From: Diplosphaera chodatii
Taxonomy: Eukaryota; Chlorophyta; Trebouxiophyceae; Prasiolales; Stichococcaceae
Assembly: GCA_032358165.1 (NCBI GenBank)
Contig: JAALGY010000059.1
Coordinates: 620,001 to 684,000 of the forward strand
Length of the DNA: 64,000 bases
Reading direction: 5' to 3'
Shown here piece by piece: positions 1 through 12,501 of this stretch (the stretch's first letter is position 1; the number at the start of each line of letters is the position of its first letter). Position numbers and translations under genes: made by a program. Below the pieces are notes generated by a model. That model was given only the letters and a program-made list of their open reading frames with translations. It had not been told where the DNA came from and searched no databases.

Positions 1-73
1 CCGGCTGACATTCCGCTGAACGTCCACCACGCCAGACAGGTGGTATCAGGCTGAGTATGCAGTCTGCTGACCA

Positions 74-3000
74 ATGCATGTTATGTCGCAGAGCTACGGC
101 AGCGGGCCCCACCCCCAGCAGCAGCCGGGCCCGCAGCACGGCCCGCAGTCGCCGCAGCAGCCCCGCCTGCAGCGGCCGCCTGGCGGCGGCGGCCGCGGCG
201 TCAGCCACCAGCAGGGCCAGCCGCAGCACCTGGCCTCGCTGCCGCCTGGGCAGCAGCCGCAGGCTGGTCCAGGGCAGCAGGCGGGCCGGGGCGGCGGCGG
301 GCAGCAGGCGCCGAAGATCGTGCAGCCCGCCCCCCGCAGGGCGCTGAAGCTGGTCAACCCCGACACCGGGGAGAGCCTCGACCTCAGCGCCGCCCGCAAG
401 GAGGCCGCAGCAAAGGTGGGTGCAGTGCTGTTCCTGGTGCAGCCTGCTGCACCCTCGCCCATCCAGCGGTCGATACTGACGAGGGTTTGCACCAAACTCA
501 GACATCTCAAACTTGTCTTCTGTAGGCAGCCGCGCACAGGACCGAGCCTGGTGCAGCCCTGCGCGACGGCCCGCCTGGCCTGGCGCGCCCCGGCTCTGCA
601 CCCAGCCGCGCCGACTCCGCTGCGTCTGGCGCCTCGATGACGAGCGCCACCTCAGCACCAGTGAGACTGTCTTGCAGCAAATGCACTGCCGCTGCGCATT
701 TATTACGGAGAATTGGAGGGTGCACGTCAAAGCCTTTAGTCAAGGATCCGTCCTATCGGTCACCAAAGTCTCTCACATGTTGTCATGCAGGTCGCTCAGC
801 CAGCAGCGCGGCCGGCGGCGCCAGAGAAGCGTCCGATCGCGATTGTTGCGCCGTCAGATGCCCCCGGCAAGACGCCTGCGCCATCAGCGGGCCCCAGCGC
901 CCCTGCCAAGGCTGCAGCCAGCGCTGCTGGGGCCCGCTCGCAGGGCGCAGCAGCAGCAGCCACGCAGCCCCAGGCGGCCCCAGGGGCTACTGGCGACAAG
1001 GCGGCTGAGCCGCCAGCCAGCGCTGCACCGGCAGCTGCTGCTGTGGCGGTGCCCGCGCCGCCGCCCGCTGAGGATGCCGCCGCCAAGCAGCGTGCAGATG
1101 AGGCGGCTGCAAAGGCGCGCGCTGATGCGGTTGCCAAGGCGGAGGCTGCCAGGGCCGAGGCTGAAGCTGCTGCAAAGGCAGAGGCAAAGGCCAAGGCTGA
1201 GCAGGAGGCTGCCAAGAAGGCTGAGGAGGAGGCAGCGGCAAAGCAGAAGGCACAGGCTGAAGCTGCAGCGAAGGCAAAGGCGGAGGCTGAAGCAGCTGCC
1301 AAGCGGCTCGCAGATGAGGAGGCAGCTGCCAAAGCTAAGGCGGAGGAGGCCAGAAAGGCAGCTGAGAAGGCAGCTGCGGAGAAGGCGGAGCTTGAGAAGG
1401 CGAATGCAGAGCGCGCCGCCGCAGCAGCCGCCGAAGCGCAGGCCGCAGCCGAGGCCGAGAAGGCGGAGGAGGCCGCACTTGCTGAAACTGCCGCCGAGTC
1501 CGCGGCGGACAGCTCCCCCGCGCTGGAGAAAGAGCTCGCAGATGCGACTGGCGAGGCGCACCCCGGCAAGGTCTGCATTCCTTCATATCCGTGCTGCACT
1601 GCCCAATGCACAGTACAATCTGAATGTGGTCATGATACACAGCTTGTAGGCTCACTTCCTTGCTGGGCACCAAAGTTCGTGCAAACATGACATTCGCACA
1701 GGAGGCAGATGGCGGTGCGGCAGCGCCAGCGCTCAGCGCCAAGGCAAAGCGCAAGGCGGCCATGGCACGCGCCGAGGAGAAGGTGCGGACGTCAAGCGAA
1801 AGCGCTGTCTTGGCTGCTTCCTGCTGCGGGCTCATGGCGTTCATGCATGCCTGCACATCACGAGCCTGCTGCATGCCGATAACACATTTGAGCATGAACC
1901 CCTAGAGGCACAATGGCTGCCATTCCAGCATGCGCACAGCAATGACTCCGCATTGCTGAGTGTCACAGGGCACCGGTGATATGATGGATGCGTACACGGC
2001 GCCCAAGGAGAAGGATGAAGCGCCTTCGCAGCCCGCCACGCCCTCGCAGCCGCCGCCGCCGCCGCCGCCGCTGACCTCGCGGCCGTCGATTGCGAGCCAT
2101 CCCATCGTGAGTCAGCAGGTCCAACAAGGCCCCTCTGGCTCTCAATACTCTGGAGCTTATTGCGTTTGCGCTGGCCTGCTTCACACTGTGGTGCATGCAG
2201 CTGTTGCCTTGCACATGCTTCCTAGCCGACAATGGTGCGCGACTGCTCTGCCGTGCATGCAGCCCCTGAGCCGGGAGGTGTCCACGGCCGTGGAGGACTG
2301 GGAGGACGCCCCCGATGCGCCTCTTGCTGCGCTGCGGGTCGCGACCGCCAAGATGCAGCTGTCTGACGCTGCCGAGGGCGCCTCGCCGGACGGCAAGAAG
2401 CGGTGCGCGCCCCCCTCCTCGTCTCATCGCCCGGCTGCTGCCTATCTGTTGCATGCCAGTGCCTTCCATACTTGCAGCCAGAAGAACGTGCGCAGGGCAG
2501 ACATGCTTTCTGGAGTGATGCAGCGTTCCAATGCAGCATGCTTAGCCGCAGCCTCTGCTGTAGGAAGCTTATGTAGCCTCGGTCATGTGCTCGATGCTCT
2601 TACTGTAGGTACTCGCGGGATTGGCTGCTCAGCCAGCAGAACAACTTCACAGCAGAGCCAGCAGGGCTCGAGAGGATTGATGAGCTACGTGCCAAGCCTG
2701 GCGAGGTGAGCATAAGAACCCGAGATGTGACAGCTGAACCATGTAGCAGATTCGAGTGTTGCTGCTGATGTCAAGACTCCTGCACTCTGGCCGATGACGA
2801 CCATCAAAAGCGATTGTTGAGGGGCTGCCGCCCTGCTGAGAACAAAATGTTTCCTATTAGCCTGAGGCCACCGGTGCATGCTGTGTCGACACTCCCTCAT
2901 CGTCCAGATTATATATGATACACCCTTGAGCCACTGCAATCATGTCATGCTGCAGGCGCCCATGGGCGGGCCAGGCGGCATGGGTGCTCCCCGGGGCGGG

Positions 3001-6000
3001 CCGGCCCCCGGCTTCGGCCGCCGCGACAGCGTGCCCCCCAACTTCGGCGGCCGCGGCGGCGGGCCGCCCGGAGGCATGGGCATGGGGCCCCCCGGCATGA
3101 TGGGCCGCGGTCCGCCCGACGACAGGCGGCGCGGCTCCCAGATGCTGCCAGAGGAGCCGGGCGGCGGCCGCTGGGGCCATGCGCCTATGCCTGGTGGCGG
3201 CGGGCCAGGCGGCGGCTTCGGTGAGATGCCCTCGTGTTTGTGGCACAGTGCGTCAGAAACTGCTGTGCCTGGCGTCCACCATGGCTGGTCAGCCCCGACG
3301 TTTCGAGTGGGTTTGTGGCGCCTGATTAGGTTGTGCCATCGGGGACTTGCTCTTACACATCATGGCTAGCGCCACGCGTCACGATGGCCTGGCCAGTTTT
3401 CAAGCTGCCCACCTGACAGCATGTGCTGCGGTCCAAGCCTGTGGGATGACATGAGGCATCCCGTGTGGTGCAGGCGGACCCCAGCGCGGCGGGCCGCCCG
3501 GGCCGCCGGGCATGATGCGGGCCGCCAGCGGGCGCCCGGGCGGCGTGCAGGCGGACGTGTGGTCCCGCGGCACGCAGCAGGCGCCGCCCACGCCCGGCGG
3601 TCCGCTGTCCGGCATTCAGCTGCACAAGACGCAGAACAGCTTCAAGGTGGGCCTGGCCTGGCCACTGATGATCGGCGACTTGACTCTTGGGTTTGAAGTC
3701 GGGCATCCAAGCAAAGGGGCAGGCCCTGTATGGACCGTTGCTGGTTTGCTAGCTGGATTCGTGCTGTAGCTGGCTTCCTGGACTGGAGGTCAGCTCGCAT
3801 TCCCAGGGCTGTGAGCTGACTTGCAGGCAGTTGTGCTCTGCTGCAGCTTGCACATCTTGCATTTCCAGAGCCCTACACCCGTTGCAGATGGCATGTGCAA
3901 AGCTGTCAACTGCTTCCTGCAGTTATATTTTGCAAGACCATGTCATTCTTAGTGATGTGCCGGACTGCTCCCTCATCTGCAGATTGGCCAAACGGTGACG
4001 GCCGACCCGGAGGAGGAGAAGAAGCAGAAGGCGTTCAACGGGCTGCTGAACAAGCTGACGCCCGACAACTTCGAGCGCATCCTGGAGAAGATGTTTGCCA
4101 TCGGCATCACCGCGCCCAAGACGCTGAAGGGCCTCATCGACCGGGTGCGCGGCTGCCTGCCCGTGTGCATACCATGCCTGCTGCACGCTGTCATCTGCAC
4201 GAGCACAGCAGTGCCAGCATCGGCAGTATGCAGGTGTTGTATGAAGCGAGTTGTCGGAGTCTTAGCGACAACGGTTAAAGCTCATATGTGGGTGCCCTGC
4301 AGATCTTTGACAAGGCGCTGACGGAGGTCACCTTTACGGAGCTGTATGCGGAGCTGTGTGTACGGCTGGCGGCCAAGCTGCCCTCCTTCGAGGACCCTGA
4401 CGCAGGGCCACCCGAAAACGGCCAGCCTGCCAAGAAGTCCATCACCTTCCGCCGGTGGGTGACCTCTGCCTGCTGATACCTGTATGACTGTATGTGTGAT
4501 CATCAGCATTGCATTGCAAGTGCAACGGCATGTGAGTTCTCCTCAGCGCCATAGCTGTTCGTGTTGTGCTGTGTGATGCATGACTGACTGCCTACTGCAG
4601 CAAAGCGATCTGTGATCCCGGTAACCTGCTGCAGCTAGCTGGCCGTGTGATGCGTGCAGGTTGCTGCTCAACAAGTGCCAGGAGGAGTTTGAGGCGGGTG
4701 ACCAGGCGATGGCAGCTGTCGACGCTCGTGAGAAGGCAGCCGCCGCCAAGGTCGCTGCTGGCGAGGTGTGTCATTCATTGACGATATCGTCCTACTCACC
4801 TTCACCTACCTGATTTGCTGGCGTGGAAGTGTTGCCAAAGCCATGACGAAGGGGCCTTGTCGCAGAGCATGGCACCTCCTCTGCGCGAGATGGCACGCCA
4901 TGCAGCTGGCACTGCAGTCAGGATTGTATGATTCATCTCCACTCATTCTATCGTCTTGCGCCTGCCCAACTCACTCGAACCTGCCCAATGCTGATGCTGC
5001 AGAAGGAGGAGGAAGACGAGGAGGAGGACGAGGATGCTGCCAAGGAGGCCGGCGAGGACAAGGCGGCGGACGACAAGTCGGCGGACGACAAGGCGGAGCC
5101 CGCCAAGGCAGAGCCCGCCAAGGAGGAGAAGGAGGAGGGCGAGGTGTGTTGCAACAAACACTATGGTGCTCAGTGTGCGCTTGGGAGAGCAGGAGGCGCC
5201 TGCACAGAGGCGGGCGGGGTGTGGCGTACTGATATCTGATACAGAGCAGAAGACGGGACAGCTGCCTGCGACGGTGTGGACGTTGACTGCAGCCGCTGAC
5301 CGAGTGCCCAGGTCCCCCCATGTCAGTCCAGCAGCCCTGGCGGCAGCCTGCACCGAAAGAGCATCACGGCAGCAGCAGTCTCAAGCCGCCCGGTGCTCCT
5401 CGCGCAGATCTCGCCAGCGAAGCCGGCGGAGACCAAGGCCGAGAAGAAGCGGCGGGAGAAGGTGGAGGAGGCCAAGCGGGCGGCGGCTGAGTACAAGGCG
5501 CGGCAGCGCATGCTGGGCAACATCCAGTTCATCGGCCAGCTGTACATCAAGAAGATGCTCACGGAGCGCATCATGCACGAGTGCATCGTCAAGCTGCTCG
5601 GCGAGGTGCGGCCTTACCAAGTATCTACATGCTACAGAAGCCTGCACAAAAGCTCTCTTGCCGCCCATGCGGCCATCCTGCACTTGCGTTTCGAGGATGA
5701 CACCACCAGCAGCTGCGCCGGTCCATGTGGTACACCTGAAGAGAGGCATGCGCATATGCCTGTGCAAGCTGGCGGGGCTCCCCTACAACGTTGATGTCAT
5801 GTTCCACACACCGCAATGGCACCCTCACCAGGTCTCCAACCCGCGGCAAGAGGACGTGGAGTCGCTGGTCAAGCTGGTGCGCACCATCGGCGGCACGCTC
5901 GAGGAGTCCGGGGTGCGCACCTTAGGTTTTAGCCTCTAGTGCTTCGTGCTGCAACAGTTCGCCCTGCACCCCAAGCGCACTGCGATGTAGACGCATGCTC

Positions 6001-9000
6001 TGCACACCACCATGTGTGCTCAGAATGCTACTTGCATGTGCGCACGGGTGCGTGTTGTCATGTACCCTTGGCAGATTGCTGGGTTGGGTTGGCCAGCGCC
6101 TGAGCTGCTCTGTCCATGTGGCTGCAGACGAAGGAGGCAAAGAGCCGCATGGACATCTACTTTGGCCGCATCCAGGCGCTGTCGCAGTCCGAGAAGCTGG
6201 AATCCCGCGTCCGCTTCGCACTGCAGGTGGGCGCATGGTCTCAGTCTTGCTGCTCAGCTTTCGCTGCTGCTGCTGGCCGCCTCGCTCAACACTCAGCTTT
6301 GCGGCACTGAACAGCGCAAGCGATGCATTGCTGTGCTGAGGCTGCATCTGTCCTGCAGGACCTGCGGGAGATGCGGTACAACGGGTGGCGGGAGCGCCGC
6401 AAGGCAGAGGGCCCCAAAAAGATTGCAGAGGTGCACGCGGAGGCCGCGGAGCAGCTGCGCCAGGTGCGCGCACCTCTTCCCCGCCAAAGCCCTGAGCAGA
6501 GGGGCGCACCTTGTGAAGTGCATCGACTGGCGTAAAGCGCGTGAAATCGATCACCGTGTTCACCTCAAATCCATGCCTGCTGCTGGGTGATCCTGCCTGC
6601 TGGGCAATTGGTGTGCTGAGTGCACATGCTGGTGTGAAGAGGCTGCATGGTCTTTGTGAATTAGACTGACCGTGTCTCTAATCCTTGCAACAGCAAGCTG
6701 CGCGGTCTTCCGGTCCGCGGGGCGGCAGGGGCATGCCGATGGACCGTGGCGGCGGCGGGCGGCGCGACATGTCCGACTACGGCGGCCCGCCTCGCGGCCA
6801 GATCGGCACGTGAGTGGCCCCTTCCCCTGCATACCTTTGCCGCCGCTTTGTGCATTGCGGCGATCATGCACAGTAGTGCTGGGTGCTGGGAATTGCAGCT
6901 GCTGGAGCATACATGTCCTCTGCTGCATGTGCCTGAGCAGCTACTGGATGTTGCCGATCAACATCCAATGTCCCTGCTGCACTGCTGCGACTGAGTGCTT
7001 ACTGTGTCGTCCTGAAACCTTTGCATACCTTGGTGGACAGGCGCATGGAGGTCGGCCGCATGCAGGTGCCGGACCGCGTGGACGCCCCCATTCGTGCGAT
7101 GGCACGCACCCCCAGCCAGGTGCCCATATCGCCATCTTGCAGTCCCGCAACATGTTTCGATCTGCGATCTCTGCAATGCTTGCAGATAACCCCTTGAAAG
7201 CACAGCTGCAAGAGGGTATTCCCGTCACTGACTCCTGCAGACATTGTTCGTCCACCTCCTGCAGTCGGTGTTCTGCTGAAGAGCAGGGCTGGCTGCTCTT
7301 TGCACTGCAACAAACCTTCTCGCCTGCTCAGTCTTCAAGCCCACCCTGCAGGAGTTCCTGGGCCCGGCGCGCGCGCTGCGGCCGGGCGGCGGCGGCGCCC
7401 CGCCCAGCCGCCTGGGCAGCGTGCCCCAGCCGCCGCGGGACGCCTCGCCCCCCAGGCGCGTTCCTTTCCCTGTACCTGGCAAATCCACCACTTCCCTGGT
7501 CTGCTTGACGCAGCATACCTCTGACCGTGGATCCAGCAGTACCCCTGTGCACTACCCTTGCCGAGTCCTGTGGCAAAGTGTTATACGGTGAATGCTTGGG
7601 ACTTGGATTGCAGCGCACGTTACTGTGTGTGGGAGCTGCATCATCTTCCTTTCTGCACTCGCCACACTTGAGGGGAAGTTGAGTTGTCCATCGTTGATTG
7701 CATGCTGGGCTGCTGCAGGCAGCGGAAACCGCTGGACCTCAAGCCGCGGGGCAGCACCGCTGCCGGCCTCGACGCATCGGCTCCCCCCCCTGCAGCGCCC
7801 GGCTCCGGCCGGCCGCCGACGCCCCCGCAGCCGTCCGGCGATGCAGCGACCTCGGCGGCCGCAGCAGGCGGCGCGGCCCCAGCCCAGCAGAAGGAGGCAG
7901 AGAAGCGCTGCAAGGGGCTCGTCGCAGAGTACCTGCAGCTGAAGTCGGACCAGGAGGCCGTCGCCAGCTTCCAGGTGAACTTGGACACCAACATGGCTGC
8001 GTCTGTGCCATCAAACTGCCGGTGGTGAGGACAAGCATCTGGGAGGTTGCTGACTCCATGGCCTCTCACACCATTCCCGCCTGATGGCTGGCGGTCAGTG
8101 CGCAGCACAGCATGCATGTACAACCTGCAGGTGCAGCACGACACTGTTAGTTCCACATATGGGCTGCCAGCAGCCGTGAGCTCTGCTGCAATAGCGCTTT
8201 TCCTGGCTGCGCGCAGGAAATCACAGCGTCGAAGCCGGACCTGCCGCCCATCGTCGAGCGCATATTCGCAGAAGCGCTGGAGGCTCGCGGCACGGACTGG
8301 GATGCCATTGCCGCCCTGTATGCCGCGCTGCACAAGGGTGCGCCCGCCTGCAGCCAACCTCGTGTGCTGCCCCGTGCAGGGGTTGCAGCGCCTGACCTGC
8401 GGTCAGTTGTGCTTAGTCCAAATTGCCATCCTGCCAGCTCTCCGTTTGCTGACATGCCAATGGTCCTGCTGCAGCGGAGCTGCTGCCAGGTCCAGCGATC
8501 GAGACAGGCTTCAGGAAGCTGCTTGACGCGCTGCCGGACACCGCCATCGACGCGCCCAAGGCGCCAGTCATCGTGAGTGATATGACCTCCAGCGATGAGT
8601 CTGCTGTCAGCTGTGGATCAATGGAAGCGGAACGGTCGGGTCATGACATCGCGATCCTAGCCTGCTGTTTGCCACAAGCTGCCCGAACAGGCTGGCATCG
8701 ACAATGTAGACTGCTATGTGAGCACATGCACATTGCAGCTCCAGCTGTAGAGGCTTCCAGCAGCCGCATCGCCTGCTCACGAATCACTCACCGTTCCAGT
8801 TCCAGCGTGTTGGCCTGCAGATCGGCGAGCTGATTGGCAGCCTGGTGGCGTCTGATGCCGTCGACCTGAAGCGCATGGCGCAGCATGCGCTCCAGGCGGG
8901 CGAGCCCGCAGAAGAGCGTGCGTCGCATCCAACTCCCCCAGCAACCTGCACTGTGTCTTCCCATCAGCGAACAGTACTAGGCTTGCGCTGCTGCTGGCAG

Positions 9001-9512
9001 TCGTCATGGTTGGTCAGTGCTGGTAGCTGTATGACAACAGCCGCCAGGTGTGCAGTCATGCCCGCGAGTGTCGATGTCGGCTGAGGGCAGGATGTGCTCT
9101 GCGCGCAGAGGGCGCTGACCCCGGGCTCATAGACAGCGACAACGCGGCGCCGGTTATTGGGGCGGCCCTGCAGCGTGTGAAGGACGCGCAGGGCGAGGAT
9201 GCTGCAAAGGCCGCGTGGGCTGCCACAGGGCTGCAGCTGCCCGCCTTCCTGTTCGGGGTACAGCCTGCTGCTTTCTGCTCTGTGCCTGACCACCGCTTGT
9301 AGTGCTGCTGCTGCTGCCGCCGCTGCCGCTGCCGCCGCCGCCCGCCGCCGTGTACGCAACGCACCTCACAATGTTGTAATGCTGGGATTGTCAGGGGTTG
9401 TTGCTGAACCTCTTGCTGACGGATTCCCATGCCGATGCAGCCGGATCGGGAGGATCCACAGGTGCTGGAGAAGGTGGTGGACAAGTTCGGGCTACAGTTC
9501 CTGAACACATAA
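74..9512 (+). CDS. Eukaryotic translation initiation factor 4G (multi-exon, 5' end uncertain)
   Basis: Scaffold subunit of the cytosolic cap-binding complex eIF4F, which binds eIF4E, eIF4A and eIF3. About 25 exons join in frame. In order: a Gln/Pro/Gly-rich N terminus (74-415); a very long Ala/Lys/Glu helix-forming exon (791-1570); a Pro-rich exon (about 1969-2106); an eIF4E-binding motif YSRDWLL (2610-2630) matching YxxxxL-phi; Gly/Arg/Pro-rich exons (about 2957-3645); the MIF4G domain (about 3983-6462, starting near [20 protein letters not shown]); an RGG-rich linker (about 6691-7440); and an MA3-like C-terminal part (about 7718-9512), ending [10 protein letters not shown] then TAA at 9510-9512. 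The family assignment is firm. ATG at 74 is the first in-frame Met after a stop at 68-70, but an acceptor-like CAG near 91 means an upstream exon outside the window is possible. eIF4G is preferred over eIFiso4G because of the long N terminus. Confidence 0.9.
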
Positions 9513-9730
9513 GGAGGCTGAGAGCATGCAGCCTGGTCCAGCGGCGGTTGGCCACAGCGCGTCCTCAGACGGCAGGAGCGGGCTGTCAGCTGTCCGCTGC
9601 CGTAGCCGCCGCCCATGGGCCGTGTTGCGCATTTTTGTCGTTTCTTCTGGCTCCGATGTAGTGTTGTGCTAGGAGAGACGGCTGTAGGTCGGTCAGGGAG
9701 AGCACGGTCGGGCGAACTTGGGACAGGCCC

Positions 9731-9735
9731 TGTAA
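9731..9735 (+). terminator. Candidate poly(A) signal TGTAA for eIF4G
   Basis: TGTAA, the usual green-algal polyadenylation signal, occurs about 220 nt downstream of the eIF4G stop codon. Inferred from motif and position only. Confidence 0.4.
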
Positions 9736-9922
9736 GCCGCAGGGTGCGGTGACTGGCAGATATTACTGAAGGGCAGCGAGATCTCCAATTGTTGATCGGC
9801 CGCGCACCGCCACGGATTTTGACGCGCGGAGATGCAGCACTTTTCGGGCACTTTTCCCGACTTGTCTAGCCTCGTGTCGCGCAACAGCCACGGCGGTCGC
9901 AGCAGGAGGTACCTTTCAAGCA

Positions 9923-12461
9923 ATGCCTTGGCCGCCGCCCAGCATGGGCATGCCGCCGAGGGGTGGTAGGGCTGGCTGTCAGATTTTATTGGCACCTACG
10001 CAGTAGCCGGCTCAGCTGGGTCCGCGTGCGACGGCCGCACAGCACCGCGGCGGTTCTTGAGGCCTCTGGTGTGGCTGCCTGGCCACTGAAGGCTGGAGCG
10101 GCGCTGCGGACTCGCGATCTGGGGGCAGCAGCCGTCTCGACTGCTGGGTGCAGGAAGGTGACGACTTGCATGAGCGCCGCAGTGGGCGAGTGTGAGCGCA
10201 GTGATGCACGTTGGGCATCTGACTGAACGGCCAGGCTGAAGGAACGCCGTCTTCTGTGGCCATTGTCACAAAGACAGTCATGTGCGGTGCAACCAGTGCA
10301 CTCCAACCTGCTTTGGCTGCGAATGGCTGCCTGAGCAGGCTTCTAGGTAGTATCATGGCTTATATGATGAGTTCGTCGCTTGCTCAGGCGGCACTGTGAG
10401 TTTGCTGAGACCTACCGAACTTGGACTGTTGCGCCTGTGCCGGCTGCGTATCGGTTAAGACGTCAAAGGCTGTCGGCAATGTGGCGGTGCACCACACATT
10501 GCGTCAAATGGCTTCTCACATCATGACGGCCTGCCAGCGGTATCGGTCGTCACACACGCTCCACTTTGCAATAGGAGGCATGCGGTGTCCGCTGCAGACA
10601 CTCGTGATGGCACAAATGGCCATCCCACCTACATGCCCTGTTGACTGCATGCGCCCAGTACCTGACGACACGCTGCATGCTGCAGGGGGCAGGATGGACG
10701 GAGTGCCGGCCAGCGCTTCTGCCCCTCCCGCTGCGGGGGCAGGCGACACCAGCCTGGGGCTGTGGGTGCGAATGAAGGTGAGGAGAGCCTCACGCCGTCC
10801 TCACTACATGAACCACTGCTGGTGTCGTGAGTCAAGAAGGCGGCCCGTCACTGGCACCTTCACAGCTGGCTTTGTGGCAGGGCCAGCACCGTAGGTGGGT
10901 CCTCGCCTGGACGACAGAGCCACTGACGACTGACACAGCGGCGAGGCATTGCTCCTCTGCAAGCGCAGGGGCTGCCTTCACGCGTCACGACAGCAGACAT
11001 CGAGGCGTTCTTCGCCGGGCTGCGGCTGGCCTCGCACTCGCCCATCCTGTTCAAGCGGCACGCTGACGGCCGCACCACCGGCGCTGTGAGCTGTCCTCTT
11101 TGATTTCACACTTTATGATGCGCTGCTTGTGCATTCCCACACAACACGTTGCAGCAGTCGCCTGTCGTTTCGAGGCATACGCATTCGGGTCTTGACGGTC
11201 AGGTGAAAATATCAAGGGCAACAAGAATGCATGCGGTCAAAGCCGACGCTGAGTGAGGTGGTGCACTCCTGCCGAGCAGGCATATGTGCGCTTCGCTTCG
11301 ACGGACGAGGCGCAGCGCGCGGTCGCTCTCGACTGCGCGATCTTCTCCGAGCGCTTTGGGCAGCGCTATGTGCACGTGTATGCGCTGGCGGCGGGCGACG
11401 CGACCGACCTGCAGGCCACGGCGCTGGCATCGGCGGAGTTCGAGGCGTCACTCCAGGTACTCTCCAAGGCCCTTCATGAATGTGAGAGCACCCCAGGGAC
11501 TGTTCATACCAGGATGCATTCAGTTGCAAACCTGTTTGTGATACATGCACGGTTCTGCATCTGCATGCCACGCGGCTTCTGCCAATTGGCACTGGGTGCA
11601 CATCTGCGTCCTTCCTTGTCAGGCGGCAGCAGCGGACGGCGGGACCGAGGCGGCCGCGGTCCTGGTGCGCAACCTGCCGGCGGAGGCGGGGCAGTCCCAC
11701 CTGGCCGCCTTCTTCTCCAGCTTCCGGGTGCACCCCAACGGCCTGCAGCTTGGCTACCACGGGCCCACCGCCCGCACCGGACAGGTCAGATACCTGGCTG
11801 AGTGTGAATTCAGATGTGACTTCAGGCTGCGCTGAAGCACTTGTTGCATGTAAGCATGCGCACTCGTTGTGGCTGTGTAGTCAGCCGGTGCACACCGACG
11901 CGCCAGTGCCCCCAACAGGCGTTCGTGGAGTTTGAGTCCCCTGAGGAGGCGACCCGCGCTGTGGCCACCCTGGACCGCCAGCCGCTGCTGCCAGAGGCCA
12001 GCAAGCGCTTTGTGCGCCTCGAGCAGGTGCACAGTCAGGCGATGTCATCCCCAGCTGGGCTGGTCCTGCTGCACGCTGCTGGCATGGGCTGCAGAAGGTG
12101 GCATTGCTGCTGCCCGCACCCATGCCACCATGGCCAATTCACCTGCTTGGGCACGGCTTATGTTGCAGTGTAGCAAAACGATTTGTGTTGGCAGGTAACG
12201 TTGGCGGAGATGCGGGAGGTGCTGGCGCTGCGCTTCGGCGGCGAGGGCATCATCCGCGTGCGCGGCATCCCGGCCTCCGAGGTGGGTTTATCCTCAACTT
12301 GTTTCTGATATCGGCTTCTTTGAATGTTTGGAGTTCCACCGTCTACATGTATGTAGTCTCGGAGGGTTTCAGCAGGGACGCAGGACCTGCACCCGCACCT
12401 GCATCCTCGCTGGAAGTTGCGCTGTCCCACACTGGCCATACACCCGATGCAAATAGGCTGC

Positions 12462-12501
<40 letters not shown>

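Noticed and set aside
796..1611. 271-codon minus-strand open frame rich in Ala/Ser
   Set aside because: Exact antisense shadow of the Ala/Lys/Glu exon of eIF4G.
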